This document shows, piece after piece, positions 26,969-39,709 of a stretch of DNA of 64,000 bases. The notes under the pieces are model-generated. The model worked only from the letters and a program-made list of their open reading frames with translations, searched no databases and was not told where the DNA came from. The translations under genes and the position numbers were made by a program. The stretch spans positions 372,001 to 436,000 of the forward strand of contig NW_019028981.1 in the NCBI RefSeq assembly GCF_002105155.1, written 5' to 3'. Position 1 is the first letter of the stretch, and every line of letters begins with the position of its first letter. Origin of the DNA: Lobosporangium transversale. Its lineage: Eukaryota > Mortierellomycota > Mortierellomycetes > Mortierellales > Mortierellaceae.

Positions 26969-29900
26969 GATTATTTATATTGTTTTTGTTTTTTGTTTTT
27001 TGTTTTTCTGATTATGTGCTGGATGTGCTTAGGACAAGAGGAGATTGAATGTTTGTGTGTGAAACAAAAAAAAAAAAAAACGCTGTGGAGATGCAAATAC
27101 AGTGTGTCCGACTCTGCAAGTTTGGGAGCTGTGAAAGGATTAAGGCAGAAGATGGGAGAGAGGAAATGAAATGGAAATGAGGGTTTGTGAAGATATCAGT
27201 ATGTTTGACTGACAAAGGAAGAGAAGAGAGAAGGGAAGAAGAAAAAAAAAAAAAAAAAAAAAAAAGTATGTATGTATGTATGTATGTATGTATGTATGTA
27301 TATATATAGAGAGAGAGAGAAACAGAGATGGAGAAACTGACGGACAATGTGGACGGATCACCCGCGTGTGTTTGTGTGTGGTTGTGCTGTGATTGTACGT
27401 TGGGATGGGATGGGTTTGCTCCTGTGCTTGTGCTTATTCTTGTGTTTTGTGCTCGTGCTTGTGCTTTGTGCTTTGTGCTTGTGTTTTGTTGGCTCTAGCT
27501 CCTTTTCATAAAGACTTTGGGTTCTTCAGCTGTTTAAGAAGAGCGCAAAAGGAAGCCGAGAGCAATTGAAGAATGATAAGGCTGTATTTGTAGGATGAAA
27601 AACAAGGAGACACGACGCTTTGTCAACAAGAAATGAATCTAACCAAGACGATGTTGTAAAAAAAAAAAAAAAAAAAATGCTGATGCAGATGGCGAACCTG
27701 AAGTTCAATTGTCGTCAAGGAAGAAAATAATAACTACAACAAAATAAAATAAGAAAAATGATAATAATGATAATAAAAATAAATAAATAAAAAGGAAAGG
27801 AAAGGAAAGGAATGAAGACGAATGAATGAAGACGAATGAAGGTGAATGGAAGGAAAAAGAAAAAGGAGATAATGAAGATGGAAAAAAAAAAAAAAAGAAG
27901 AAAGAAAGAAAGAAGAAAGAGAGAAAGTAGAGAAATGAAAAGAGAGAAGAAAAAAAGATAAAAAGTGAGAGGAAAGAGAAGCGACAAAATTAGAAAAATA
28001 AAAAAATAAAAATTGGTGGGCGTGTGTAAGTGATGTGTGCAATGTGTGCAATGTGTGCAATGTGCGCAGGGAATCAAGAGGACAGGCCAGGGCGAGGAAG
28101 GCCGAAGGAAAAAAATAAGAGATATCTACAGTATACTGTCATTCAATGCAGTAGAATAGAATAAGACAGTATACAATATAATCCAATACAAACATTCTAA
28201 TTCAATGACATGGTTACGATGAATATATACAAGAAAAAAGAAAAAGAAAAGAGCCAAAGGAAAAAGAGTTAAAAAAACGAATGGTTGCGCTTGAGAAACA
28301 GTGAACACAAGAAGGATGGGTCTAAAGTTCAAAGGAATGGATAGGTCTGTCTGTCAGAGCAAGGGCACACAGGGTGAAAAAAAAAAAAAAAAAAAAAAAA
28401 AAAAACGGCTTTGGCCACATACAACATAGATGTAATGTATACTTTGGATTATATACACAAACATGTACACTTCCATTCGAGCTCATGCAAAATGAATGTG
28501 TTCTACAGACATTCCCTCTTCACTCAACGTGTAGACAACATCCAGCATTCAATGTATAAAAACCCAAACTCAAAAGCAAGGATGAGAATAATGAGAGGAT
28601 GGATGGATGTGTAAAAGTGGGTCTAAAAGAAAACCGTTCTTGTTGTTTTATTGTTTTTCTTTTTGTTTATCATGACTACAGACAGACATAAATATATATA
28701 TTTTTATATTTTTAATGTTGATATCCAACAGATGGCGATGGTGATGATGGCGATGATGAATAACATGTACATATTGATTATGGATAATTTTTTTTTCTTT
28801 GTTTTTGTTGTTGTTTGTCTATTCAGTTCTAATATTCAATCCAAATGTTACATTGCACACACATTTGATGCATCCATACTTTGCACTCTGCATTGCACAA
28901 CGATAGTCTACTCAGTAGAGCACCTGCAGACAAAAGGAGAGAGCGTGTGTGTAAGTTGAGTTGTCTGTTGGATTGAGTTTCCAATGGATTTGAGCACAAC
29001 ATACACAGAAAAGAATGAGAAAAGTGAAAAGACGCAAGAGAGGTTGAGCAAGAGCCAGGAGGCACAGGAACACAAGCGCAGGACTTTTTTTTTTTTTTGT
29101 GTAAATGTGTCTTATGGATTGCATAAATGAATGGCTCATCTGTGAGAGTATACTCTCCGCTTGCGTCCATTCAATCAATCGTCTATACTTGCCTTTGTGA
29201 ACCAAGCAATGCTAGGCAATGGTTTTAATGGTCTGAGTAAAATGGCGCTAGTAAAAAAACGCGCTTTCTAAATGAAAGGAAAACAGAAAAAGGAAAAGGA
29301 AAAAGAGAGAAAAAGGAAAAGAAGAGGATTCAAACCATCCAGTCGCCTTTCTTTTTAGGTTGAAGGCTTTTTTCTTTTCGATTGACGTGACACTCTTTAA
29401 TAAAACAAAGAGCTTCTTCCTTAACACCTTGGAAAGGAATGCACAATAGAAAAAGAAAAAGAAAGAAGGATGCCTTGCTCACACAGACCTTTCCACACAG
29501 ATACATACATTTCTCCTTCCTTCCTTAGTCCTGCACCCCCACAATTCAATCACAAATCACAAATCCGGATGTAAATAAATAAAAACAATAAGTGGAGTGC
29601 ATGTTGACTAGTCTCCTTCATTCTAGAACGCGTCTGGAGAAAAACAGCGATGACCGAGCTATGAACCATGTAACGCGTATGAAGGACGTTCTATACCATA
29701 TTCTTCACAGACAATTATAGTGCATTCCCTTGTTTCTGAAATGACTTGCGTTACAAAAAAAAAAACTTACTTCTAACCGCAAATATCGTAAAGAAAAGAA
29801 AAGAAAAACATAGCACGTATATATATATAATATATGTATAAAACATGCTAGTCTAAGGAAGACTGACCAACATCCAGTGTTATATTTGTGTGGTGTATGT

Positions 29901-30489
29901 TTTTGAGAACATCGCATAGAGCTTTTTTTTTTTTTTTTTTTTTTTTTTGCGTAAGGTGGCACAAGCAATCAACTTTTTTTTTTGTAAAGCACAGGAGCAA
30001 ATATAAATGGAGGCATTACACAAGAGAGCCGTCAAACAACGAAACGACGAAACGAAAGTCCTGAGTTTTTTTTTTTTTTGTGTACATGTACTTTCCACAA
30101 TCCACACCACTTGACTCAAAAGTATGATTCAAAATGATAAAAGAAAAATGAAAGGTTGCATGTGTGTGTGTGTAATAAATCAAAGATAAAGAACGTCGGA
30201 CGAAATGAAAAATACCTTTGCCCTATCCCTATCCCTATCCCTCCCACCATCATATCGATATGCCACTGCCCCTTTCCCCCTTCTTTTTTCTTGTGTATCC
30301 CATTCTTGTGATTGATAATTTCATCCGCTTCGGTTCTTATTCCATTACCCTTTTCTTTTTCTTGCTTAGATGCAAGTTGTGAGCAACATCGTTAATTCGG
30401 GTGTCCCCATCCGTTTAATGATCTGTAGGTTACATTTGTATACATATACTTGAATTGTCTGGCATGAATAAAAATAAAAAATAATAATA

Positions 30490-30520
<31 letters not shown>

Positions 30521-32792
30521 AAAACGCTACGGCAGTTGATTCTTTCTTGTCATACTTTTTATGCTTTATTACATTATTGAGCCAAGGGACATATACCTGG
30601 GTTAATAAAATAAATATACTGCACTCTGAACAGATATAAGAATAACTCATCGGAGTAAAAAATAAAATAAAATAAATGTGCAACTGTTCCTTCTCATGCT
30701 TCGATATATAATTATAAATGAACAGGGTTTCCGTGTTCACATGCTTCATATTGTGATGCCCTGTGGTCTGTTAGTCTGTTAGTCTGTTGATCTCTTGTTG
30801 TCATCAAAAGAGAGAAAACAGTATATAAATATATATACAATAATGGACACAATAAGATTCTAGCTTATAATAAAGTCAAGCAAAAAAAACTTGAACAATG
30901 TGACAAGAAGGATCTACCATTGTGTATATAAAATATATGCTTAGATAGACTGTTTGAGTTTTAAAAAAAAAAAAAACAACGGTTGGTTGCTCCATGTTTG
31001 CAATTACATAGAACAACGATAAAAAGAATGATCAAATATAAAAAGAGGATTTGAAATGAAAGATTACCCAAGACTAGGGCAAGGATGATATAATCGCCAC
31101 ATTATATATATATATATACTAAAGAACAAGAATTATTTTCGTTGATCGAAACGAAAAACAAAAATATTATCGTTTCCTTGGCAACACTGACAAGGGCAAT
31201 CTAATAAACAAAAACAAACCAAATGACCTGTAAACAAAAGAACCACATCTGTGAACAAGTGAACAGGCCGCCTTTTCTCTATTTCTGCCTCCATGTGTTC
31301 ACACGCAAAGCACCACTCAAACGGCAATGGGCAATGGGCAATGGAGCAATACACCAGCCAGCCCCTGAAAAAAAAAAACAAGAGAAGAAATCTCAGCCAA
31401 GGTTCATGTACTTTGGATAGTACACAACAAATGTATACATGAATAAAACAAGTCTTTTAATTTATTATTAATAATAATTAAAAAAACAACAACACCATTT
31501 ACATGTATATTTATATATAATGTCTATAATATGAAGTCTGCATGGTTAATTACGATGATTGTATATATAATTTTGAGACTCATAAAAGAATATTATATCT
31601 TTGTATATTGTATTTATAATAGAATATAATGCTATCGCCATTTCATCGCATCCAGTATTATGGGCGCACAGCAGGTCCTGGAAATAAAAAACCCTTTCTC
31701 CTGTGGCACCTATTTTGCATGCAGTGATCGAGGAATTAGTGTAAAACACACCGATTGCACATTCTCATGCTAACCTGTCTTGTTGCACATTGATGCGCCC
31801 CCCTCCACTGTCCCACCGTTGTAAACTAGACAGAAACATAACCACAAAGCTTTTTTTCTTTAATCATAAAAAAGCCCTTGATGTAAGATTTTATAAAAGT
31901 TAGGGTGTATAAGATGTATATATATACATATATTTATATTATACTTTATAATCTATATCCTCATTCAATAGCCCTTTCACATGGACCCATTCCTTTCTCC
32001 AATAAATGCAAAACGAGATATGGCTTGGAGATATCGTTTATCAACCTCTCATCAGTACAGTATCAGAACGGCCTTGGTGTTTCTTCGGTCCTTTTTGTAT
32101 TTTTTGTACGACCAACAGAAAAGGGAGGGAGGAAAGATAAAAAAAAAGGGAGTAGGAAAGCAAGAACATGCCCAACCCATTTCCTGACCATTGTTGACCC
32201 GAAGGGGAGGCACTACCCATCACAAATAGGAACGAGAATAGGAAAAGAGTAGGATTCGGGGGAGGAACTGGGAGTGGGAAACTATTGATTCAAAGGCGAT
32301 TTTTTTTTTTTTTTTTTTTTTGTCCCTCATGCCCGATCGGTCGTTTTTTCTCTTGTGGTCAGTGTTAAACTTTTTTCAATAATTTTTTTTTTTTTTTTTT
32401 TTTTTTTGGAATAACCCATGCATAATGCATGGACGTAGAATAATGTAAATCTAAAATGGCCTGCAGCTTCGTAAACACGGAGGATTGTGTGGTGCGGAGT
32501 ATGGACCATGGGCAATAGACCCAAGATGGTTCCTTCAGTAGCCCACTCGTGCTGGTCTCAAAGGCAAAGGAAGCCTAATAGGAGTAAAACCATCATACAT
32601 TATATGAGTTAATCAACAATAATGCATCGCTGACAAAGAAGGAGACAGATGTTTCCTTTGCTTACATTAAAAATGCAGGATAAACATCGTTTGACTGAAT
32701 ACATGTAAGCATCTGCAGACGACCGCACACATTTTTTTATTTTTTATATATTATATGGGTAAATACATGTATAGATATATATATATAACTTT
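26969..32792. other. Non-coding region of about 5.8 kb upstream of the Ndt80-like gene
   Basis: No gene was recognised on either strand. The first ~1.1 kb is purine-rich on the plus strand, that is, a pyrimidine-rich leader of the Ndt80-like gene. Simple repeats are frequent: GTAT at 27266, a GTGCTTTGT-type repeat at about 27424-27488, AATGTGTGC at about 28040-28065, CCCTAT at about 30219-30240, AAT at about 30492-30520 and GTCTGTTA at about 30768-30790. Many A/T runs occur. Open frames are short or poly-Phe/poly-Lys. The right part is the 3' flank of NLE1. Confidence 0.5.
27266..27322. repeat. (GTAT)n microsatellite with TA and GA runs
   Basis: About nine GTAT units, then TATATA and a GA dinucleotide run, directly after a 24-nt A run. 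It lies about 300 bp upstream of the Ndt80-like start codon, probably in its leader or promoter. Confidence 0.9.
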
Positions 32793-34759
32793 TTAGTATC
32801 TCCAACTGTTTGAAGTTGACACCAAGTTTTTTTTTAAAATAGATTACGAATTACATTAATAAAAAAGAAAAAGAAAGCATGATCAGTCACACACATTCCA
32901 AACAACACAGCTCACATCAGTCAACAATAACACAGCACAGCACCGCGATCTAAACTTACATTTTTAGTGTTTTATCCTTGCTTCCACTAGCGGCTTTATC
33001 TCCAGAAGGACTCCAATCCACTGTGAAGACCTCATCGAGATGTCCAGGTAGTTCCATCTTCATTTTTTTAGTCTTAATATCCCATAACTTGATGGTACTA
33101 TCTTTACTGCAAGAGAGTAGCATCCTACTATCACTAGACCACACAACTTGGTATACTTCTGCCACATGTCCACGAAGAGATGCAATAAACCTTACAAAAA
33201 AAAAAAAAAAAAAAAAAAAGTACAAGCCCATACATATTAGAATCCTATCTTAGCTGACTAATCACCAAAACGCTAGTGTCAAAGAAAACTTACTTTCCAT
33301 CACGACTATCCCAAATCTTCACAGATTTATCAAAACTAGCCGAAGCAATGTACCGTCCATCGGGTGAGAAGCTGACATGGTTGACTGTCTTTTGGTGACC
33401 AACCATCCTCTTTGGCGCAGCCTTCTTTCCATCCACTTCCTCCTTTTTGTTGGGCCATAAGTACATTGTAAAATCATCTGAGCCAGAGCATAACCGCTCT
33501 GGGTTGAGAGCAATGGCTTGTTCATAGCGCTGAAGTGCCCTCTTCTGTGCTTCGTTCTCATCGCTAAAAGTCCTTCCTGTATGATCATGAGCGCCCGTTC
33601 TGAGAACCCCATCAGTGCTGAGTGCCAATGTTGTTACCCAATGAGCATGCCCTGTGAGCACCTTCACTAACTTTCCTGGATGAGGTTCTGTCGATGACCA
33701 GACCTTAATGGTCTTATCGCGCGAAGCAGAGTAGATTAAACCATCACCAGCCCACTTCACACACATGACAGGAGCCGTATGCTGCGCCATTGAGAACTCG
33801 AGTTGTTTCTTGACAACATCCCAGACACGCACTGTGCCATCCGCGGATGAAGAAGCAAGCCTTCTGCAAGAGGCATTCCTGTCAGACGCAGATATTCAGA
33901 TGGTGATTACATTTTAAAATAAATAAAGAAATGTGATGTAAAGTAATTAATGTCACTCCTCGTAATATTATCCATCACTTTTATCGTAATGGCGAACATT
34001 TGATACAAATTGCAAACAAAGGAATTGCTTACAGATGCAAAGGCTCCCATGCCAAACCACTCACCCACTTGGAGTGACCCTTCAATGCCGCGTGCTGCTT
34101 TCCTGTCCTTGGCTCCCATATGATGACTTGCCCATCCATGCCTGCAGTAGCCAAATATTTCCCATTCGGGGACCATGATACATGCTGTACCCAGTGTTTA
34201 TGACCTTTCAGTAAATGATGTGGTGTTTCCGTGTTGAGATCCCAGATCCGGATATTGGTATCACCGCCTCCGCTGGCAAGCATAGTTCCACACGGTGAGA
34301 AGGACACACAAAGAATCGCATCTGTGTGACCTGTGAGAGAAGAGGAACACCGAGTGACCGCACGAACCCTGAAAACTGCCTGAGGGCGATAGATAATCCT
34401 GAAGATCTCTTCTGTAGAATGCTTTCCTGGTTGAATAATATCCTGATCCAATGTATTGCCGATTTCTGTTTCTGCGACTTCGAACGTATATGGTAAAGGA
34501 TCCTCTTCCTGCAATGATGTCCAATAGCATCAAAAAAGAAAGAAAGAATGATATTTCCATTTAATCTGATTATACATTACGACATTTGTCTTAACAAAAA
34601 ACAATAAAGCTGCCTTTCTATGCATACATTGCCAAGCAAGCTATTGAGCAAAAGAGCCAGCTGTTCTGGGTTTATGTCAACAGGCAAACTCAGAGCAGGG
34701 CCCGAAGAGACTCCCTCCTCGCTGTAGAACTGAGCAATGACATTTGGCTTGTCCGTCAT
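32793..34759 (-). CDS. RSA4: Notchless/Rsa4 WD40 protein of 60S ribosome assembly
   Basis: Substrate of the AAA ATPase Mdn1/Rea1 during pre-60S maturation. Five exons: 34759-34628, 34508-34033, 33863-33294, 33190-32960, and a 13-nt last exon 32805-32793; 1422 nt, 473 residues. The N-terminal NLE domain (VIAQFYSEEGVSSGPALSLP, then VDINPEQLALLLNSLL) is the MIDAS-binding ubiquitin-like fold. WD40 repeats follow with the expected LTGHTDAILCVSFSPCGTML, LKGHKHWVQHVSWSPNGKYL and MVGHQKTVNHVSFSPDGRYI. The family-typical ending K-x-W is only restored by splicing the strong donor GTAAGT at 32959 to the tiny exon, giving ...KIWRY and TAA. Without it the protein would stop at ...TLKM. It is divergent from the gene at 35546, with 786 bp between the starts. 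Confidence 0.95.
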
Positions 34760-34845
34760 GTTGGTATATGTCTGAATGGAGAAGGGAAGGAGAACTGGTA
34801 TGGAGGGACATATACCTGACTGTGCCTCTCATGTATTACTTATTG

Positions 34846-34878
<33 letters not shown>

Positions 34879-35545
34879 AAAAGTCAGGAGAGCAGTCCCT
34901 TATCATGTGACATAACTTCCGCCAGCGCACGAACCATGCTGAAGTTTAATTCATAAACTAAGCTTGAGGATGTCATCATGGCCTCGTGCAATCTGCTCAC
35001 GGTGTGCTTCGCACGGAGCTTTTTTTTTTTTCTCTTACGAGGGGAAACACAGCAAACCAACAGCTAACGCTCTTTTCAATAATGAGTTCTTATAAATCAT
35101 AGGCATACCTGGCTGTCGTCGAAAAAGCTTACAAGTTAGATATTTCTTTGCTGTTACTACAGATTATGCAGATTAAGTCAACCGCTATCATGCGCAATAA
35201 TGGTCACAATAGGGATGTTAAAAGGGATATTTCCGACAAATATGGCTTCTGGCCTCCATTGTACTTTCTAAGACAATTCTAAATAAATCTTTCTTTTTAG
35301 ACATTTCGACACAATGAACCGGATCCATGGATTGTGGGAAGACGATCGGGTAAGCAGGCCTTGGGAGATTGTATGATGAAGCGATCTCCAAAAACTGCAA
35401 AGTTCTTTTTTTTTTTCTTGTTTCACTTGCAGTGTCAGGTGCTTTGCTTTTCAAGTAAGCCCTTGTTGTTGCACCTTCGATCACCACCTTACCTCTTCTT
35501 TCTTACAATAATTTAATACATGTACTTTGTCCTTGACCCTTCTCG
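34760..35545. other. Divergent promoter region, NLE1 and the gene at 35546
   Basis: 786 bp between two start codons facing away from each other. It holds a 27-nt A run (34851-34877) and a T run (35020-35030). No other feature is recognised. Confidence 0.5.
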
Positions 35546-37270
35546 ATGGACGAAACTGTCATCAGCCCATTCTCACCGGTACCTGGAGCCTCTCCGAATG
35601 CGGAGTCATTCTCTACTGGCGTATTCCCAGCCATAAACAAGGAAATACCCAACACTGATTTCTTGCCTTTAGATCGACATGGTTCTGAACAATCATCGCA
35701 AGCACAACAAACGTATCTTCAGCCTCCGCAGTTACCACTCTTACTCCAACAGCCTTCCCTATCACCTCCTCCGTCACCACCACAATTACAGTTGCAATTG
35801 CAACCTCAAAGTAACACTACAAAAAAAAGAAGACGACATCGCCGGTGGCCCTTGGTAGGTCGACTTTTTGGGAGGAAAAAAAATTCAACCGAGAATTTAA
35901 ATATACCAAACCATCAGTCACGGATTGTCACCACTGAATACAATAGTTCGAATAGTAACATTGTCCAGCATGGCGGTCATGGAGGCATCAACGTCATTGA
36001 AGCTGTGAATAGTTCGAATGCACAACCAGCGATTCAGGAAGGAGAAGCTATGCCGAATCCTCCAACGTTTGTTAGTGATGGCGGAGAAAGCAGCAGTGCT
36101 CTCAGTAGTTATCGCTCAAGCCTTACTGGCGATCCCAAGGCGTCCCCGTCTCCCTTTCATCGAGCACCCTCGTCATCCTTACCGGAAGTTACAGATGGGG
36201 CATCCTTTCATCATTCACATCAGCGACGAGATAGTAGCGGCCCTTTGAAAGATAGTGGTGCAGTAGTTGAAGAAGTGGACATAAATGATGAGGATGAAGT
36301 GAGTGCGCCTATTATGACGACTATCATGACATCCAATGGCCATTGTCAAGCTCTAGTGGTGCCCCCCAAAGCACCCCCACAGAGTCGCGGGCCTCAGCAG
36401 TCGCATGAGCCCAAGCAACCTAAGAGCATCCTCAAGAAACCTACTTCCATACAAATGACTCCACCCACGCTTAACAAGAACACAATAACCCCTAGAGTCT
36501 CCTCATTTCTACCTACTACAACTGGCCCTAGAGCTCACCCTTTAACTCGGTTACCCGTCTCAGTTTCAAATCAGCAGCATCGATCTATGCTGCGCCCATC
36601 ACTTGATCGCATTGGACCATATGTCCACTACAGCTCCCAAGATGTGACAATCCAGCCAGATTATATACCTGGTATTCAATCCAATGTGTACGATAGTCGA
36701 GGCGGAGAGCGACCTCAGGGTATGGTGGATAGTTATCCTGCTGGCGCTGATGATTGTGAGACTAATATGCAACAACAAGAGCAACAATCCATGACTCCTT
36801 TTAACGTTCGAGCCAATAATCTTTCAATGCAGTATCAGCCTAACCCATACAGCTCTGATCTTTCTCCACAACAACAGCAGTGCTTGTCTGATCAACAAAA
36901 CTCTGTGGTTGATTCAATGAGCAATAGCAACCATTCGGCAACAACGATGAGGCGTGAACGGGCTGCCTACATCTATAGTAGCAATGGCCATAACTATAAT
37001 GACCTCTTTGGGGCACCTAAATATCAGAACCAGAGCCAAGGCCAGAATCATAGGCAGAGGGATGGCAGAAAAGAAGTAAAATTCATGGATATAGTCGAGT
37101 TTATTCCCGCACATCGCAATGCAGAATATAACCGACGGGCAGATGAGAATGCTACCTTCAAGAAACTGACTACGGCAATGAAGTCTGAAATCAAAGACGA
37201 GCTTAATAGCTACAAGATGAAGGAGATGATGGTGCATGTTCAGAGTATGGGGAACACTGCATTCCATTAA
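35546..37270 (+). CDS. Unknown disordered protein with RVxF-like PP1-docking tail
   Basis: I do not recognise the protein as a whole. It is a single open frame of 574 residues. Residues about 48-92 are rich in Gln/Leu/Pro and are followed by a basic patch (KKRRRHRRWPLVGRLFGRKK, about 93-112) that could be a nuclear localisation or membrane-contact signal. A long Ser/Pro/Gln-rich disordered stretch follows. The last ~66 residues differ: KEVKF fits the PP1-docking consensus [KR]-x-V-x-F and is followed by YNRRADENATFKKLTTAMKS and IKDELNSYKMKEMMVH. From memory, this resembles the C-terminal tail shared by fungal PP1-targeting proteins of the Bni4 type, so a PP1 regulatory role is inferred. The stop codon is followed by more TAA triplets in an AAT repeat. 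Confidence 0.7.
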   Translation: MDETVISPFSPVPGASPNAESFSTGVFPAINKEIPNTDFLPLDRHGSEQSSQAQQTYLQPPQLPLLLQQPSLSPPPSPPQLQLQLQPQSNTTKKRRRHRRWPLVGRLFGRKKNSTENLNIPNHQSRIVTTEYNSSNSNIVQHGGHGGINVIEAVNSSNAQPAIQEGEAMPNPPTFVSDGGESSSALSSYRSSLTGDPKASPSPFHRAPSSSLPEVTDGASFHHSHQRRDSSGPLKDSGAVVEEVDINDEDEVSAPIMTTIMTSNGHCQALVVPPKAPPQSRGPQQSHEPKQPKSILKKPTSIQMTPPTLNKNTITPRVSSFLPTTTGPRAHPLTRLPVSVSNQQHRSMLRPSLDRIGPYVHYSSQDVTIQPDYIPGIQSNVYDSRGGERPQGMVDSYPAGADDCETNMQQQEQQSMTPFNVRANNLSMQYQPNPYSSDLSPQQQQCLSDQQNSVVDSMSNSNHSATTMRRERAAYIYSSNGHNYNDLFGAPKYQNQSQGQNHRQRDGRKEVKFMDIVEFIPAHRNAEYNRRADENATFKKLTTAMKSEIKDELNSYKMKEMMVHVQSMGNTAFH

Positions 37271-38073
37271 TAATAATAATAATGATAATGATGGTGATGA
37301 TGGTAATGATGATAATAACATATATAAAATATTAGTATATATATATATTGATCAATTATGTTATTATATAATTAGCATTGCAACGACTTTAACAGAAAGT
37401 GTGGGGTGGCACGGTTGCACAAACAGAAAAATCTAATTGAGGAAATCAATGGTAATCACCATTTTTTTTATTTGATCCATCTCCCTTTGACTATTACAGT
37501 ATACATGTATGTATATATTATATATATGTATACATTTTCATGATTGTAAAAGATCATTTCTGTATTCTGCCTATAGACTAGAATATACTTTTTTTCCCAC
37601 TGTATAGTACATGTACAACATGGACTAGGCTGCATGTCCTGTGAGGAAGAGGATCCAGAGAAATAGTAAGTCAGATCTGGTCATGGCTCTTATATGCCCT
37701 TTCGCCTCTTAAGATGTCTAGAGGCATAAGCTCCGCTTTCATTTTTCTCAGCCCTCCTTGTCTTTTTCTTTTTCCTTTTTCCTTTTAAAGCTGAGATTCA
37801 AAAGCCGAAATAAAACACTGGGCAAATCATAGAAAACTTTGCCGAGACCGTAGTCTTTCATTGACCAAGTCTCTGACAAATCCACACACATATATATACC
37901 GTGTGATTCACTTTGGATCTAGTCTGATATCCCCTGGCTCCGACGAAGCAACGTCTTTTTTTATTTGGTCCTTTCCTCTTTTTCTTTTACCTTCATTCTC
38001 TCTCTCATTCTCCCCCCTCCCCCTTCAGCCGTTCCTTCGCTCCGCCATCTATCCCCACACATATACCATATAT
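37271..38073. other. Intergenic region upstream of the amino-acid transporter gene
   Basis: It begins with an AAT/GAT simple repeat directly after the previous stop codon and is AT-rich in the middle. Pyrimidine-rich DNA (about 37960-38030) precedes the next start codon, as is common for fungal core promoters and leaders. Confidence 0.5.
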
Positions 38074-39709
38074 ATGATGGCGACCTCTCCTCTTAAAGAG
38101 CAGTCCACCGTGAATCTTTCGCTTGAAAAAAAGCTTTCTCAGACAGGATCATCAACAACTATCTCCAGTGACGGTATTCATGCAGACAACAAGGAACGAG
38201 GCTATTCTGAGGGCGGAGATCTCCTTGCAGAGAGACCATCTCAGGGTAGTAACTTTTCAGCATTCTTTAACATCGTCTGTGTTGTTGCAGGGACAGGAAC
38301 CTTGGGTTTACCCTTCAGTCTAGCCAAAGGTATACATACAGAATAACATCCTTGGTTTTCCCAAGTATAATTTTTTTGTTTTTGTTTTTGTCGGAAAGTT
38401 CCAGCCTCTAACGTTAAACATTGTTTTTCTTTTTTGTCCAATTATAGGTGGCTGGATTGGTGTAGGCATTCTAGTCTTGTCGATGGCCATGTCCATCTAT
38501 ACGGGTATTTTGATCATCAAATGCATTTATTACAATGGACACACTCGTCTTGCTTCATATCAGGAGATTGGTCAACATGCATTCGGAAGGATCGGTCTGA
38601 TCGCTGTCTGGTTCTTCCACACATCGATCGTCTTGGGAGCACCAGTCATGTACTTCATCTTGTCTGGCACAGAGATCCATGGATTGACAAGTTCCCGCGT
38701 CAATGTTTCGGAAACAGCTTGGATCTGGATCTGTTGTGGTGCCGTATCTATTCCTTTTGTGCTCATGAAGACGTTGAAGGAGGTTTCACTTTTGAGGTAA
38801 AGGGACTATATATATTTTCGTTATTTTTCTCACGTCTTCCTAAAAATATCAGTATCGCATTAAAGGAATGATCGGAATTGATCGCTGTTACCGTTGATCC
38901 AATGATTTACTGGGAAATGTTTGCTTTTGTATTTCAATAGTATTTTCGGCGCCATTGCTACTGCAGTCTTGGTCGTTGTGACGATGGTAGAGTCCGGGAT
39001 CGACTACAAGAACCACAAGGATACGGTTCATTATGATGCTGTCATCCTACGTAATCTTCCCGTTGCAATCGCGACTATTTCTGTATGTTTTGGTGGCAAT
39101 GTTGTTTACATGCACGTCGAGGAATCTATGCGCTACCCACGTGCCTGGAATAAGGTTTTGACTTGGGCCGTAATCGTTTGCTGTGTCATGTACGCCATGG
39201 TCGCAATTCCTGGATATCTTACGTATGGTCCTAATGCTGCCTCGCCTATCCTGACATCTTTGCCTGAGGGTGCTTCGCGCAAAGTCGCTACCATCATGAT
39301 TGTTGCACATGTGCTTCTTGCTGCCCCAGTGTTAATGACATCGTTCGCACTTGAGGTAGAGCGCGTACTGAATGTGACTGTCGAGAAGCTAGGAGTTTTC
39401 AAGGAAAGATTCTATAGGACACTGATTCGACTGATCATTATGGGAGTAGTCGGAACAATCGCTTGCTTGGTTCCCTTTTTTGATTCACTCCTATCGCTAT
39501 TGGGAGCATTGGGCAACTGCATGTTGGTTTACGTATTACCGGTTACGTTTTATTGGAGGTTGATCGGTTGGAGACAAATGAGATGGTATGAATTGGTCTG
39601 GTGCGGGCTTATCTTGGTCATTGGTATGCTGAGTTGTGTCATTGGATCTATCGATGCGATCAGGGACTTGCACCGTGATTTTACTCAAGGACGTGACCAA
39701 GGGAAATGA
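38074..39709 (+). CDS. AAAP-family amino-acid transporter (vacuolar Avt type)
   Basis: Multi-pass membrane transporter moving amino acids, probably across the vacuolar membrane. Three exons: 38074-38329, 38448-38796, 38941-39709; 1374 nt, 457 residues. A hydrophilic N-terminus of about 60 residues precedes the first helix, which has the family motif (FFNIVCVVAGTGTLGLPFSL). About ten further hydrophobic segments follow, including GWIGVGILVLSMAMSIYTGI, the exon 3 region with ATISVCFGGNVVYMHVEESM, and the last two helices (LVWCGLILVIGMLSCVIGSI). Family features VxGTGxLGLP and MxxP are visible. Substrate cannot be told from sequence. The first ATG of an ATGATG pair was chosen; the frame is open upstream, but only through pyrimidine-rich leader without an ATG. 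Confidence 0.9.

Noticed and set aside
27715-28077. Minus-strand frames full of Phe/Leu/Ser in the gap upstream of the Ndt80-like gene
   Set aside because: They are translations of purine-rich simple sequence on the plus strand, and the two overlapping frames have the same low-complexity make-up.
30219-30243. CCCTAT repeat considered as an internal telomere-like tract
   Set aside because: The unit is CCCTAT, not CCCTAA, with only about three copies, so it is a short simple repeat.
38074-38076. Earlier start for the amino-acid transporter at 37861
   Set aside because: That frame begins at TTG and runs through a pyrimidine-rich leader. ATG at 38074 is the first Met codon in frame.
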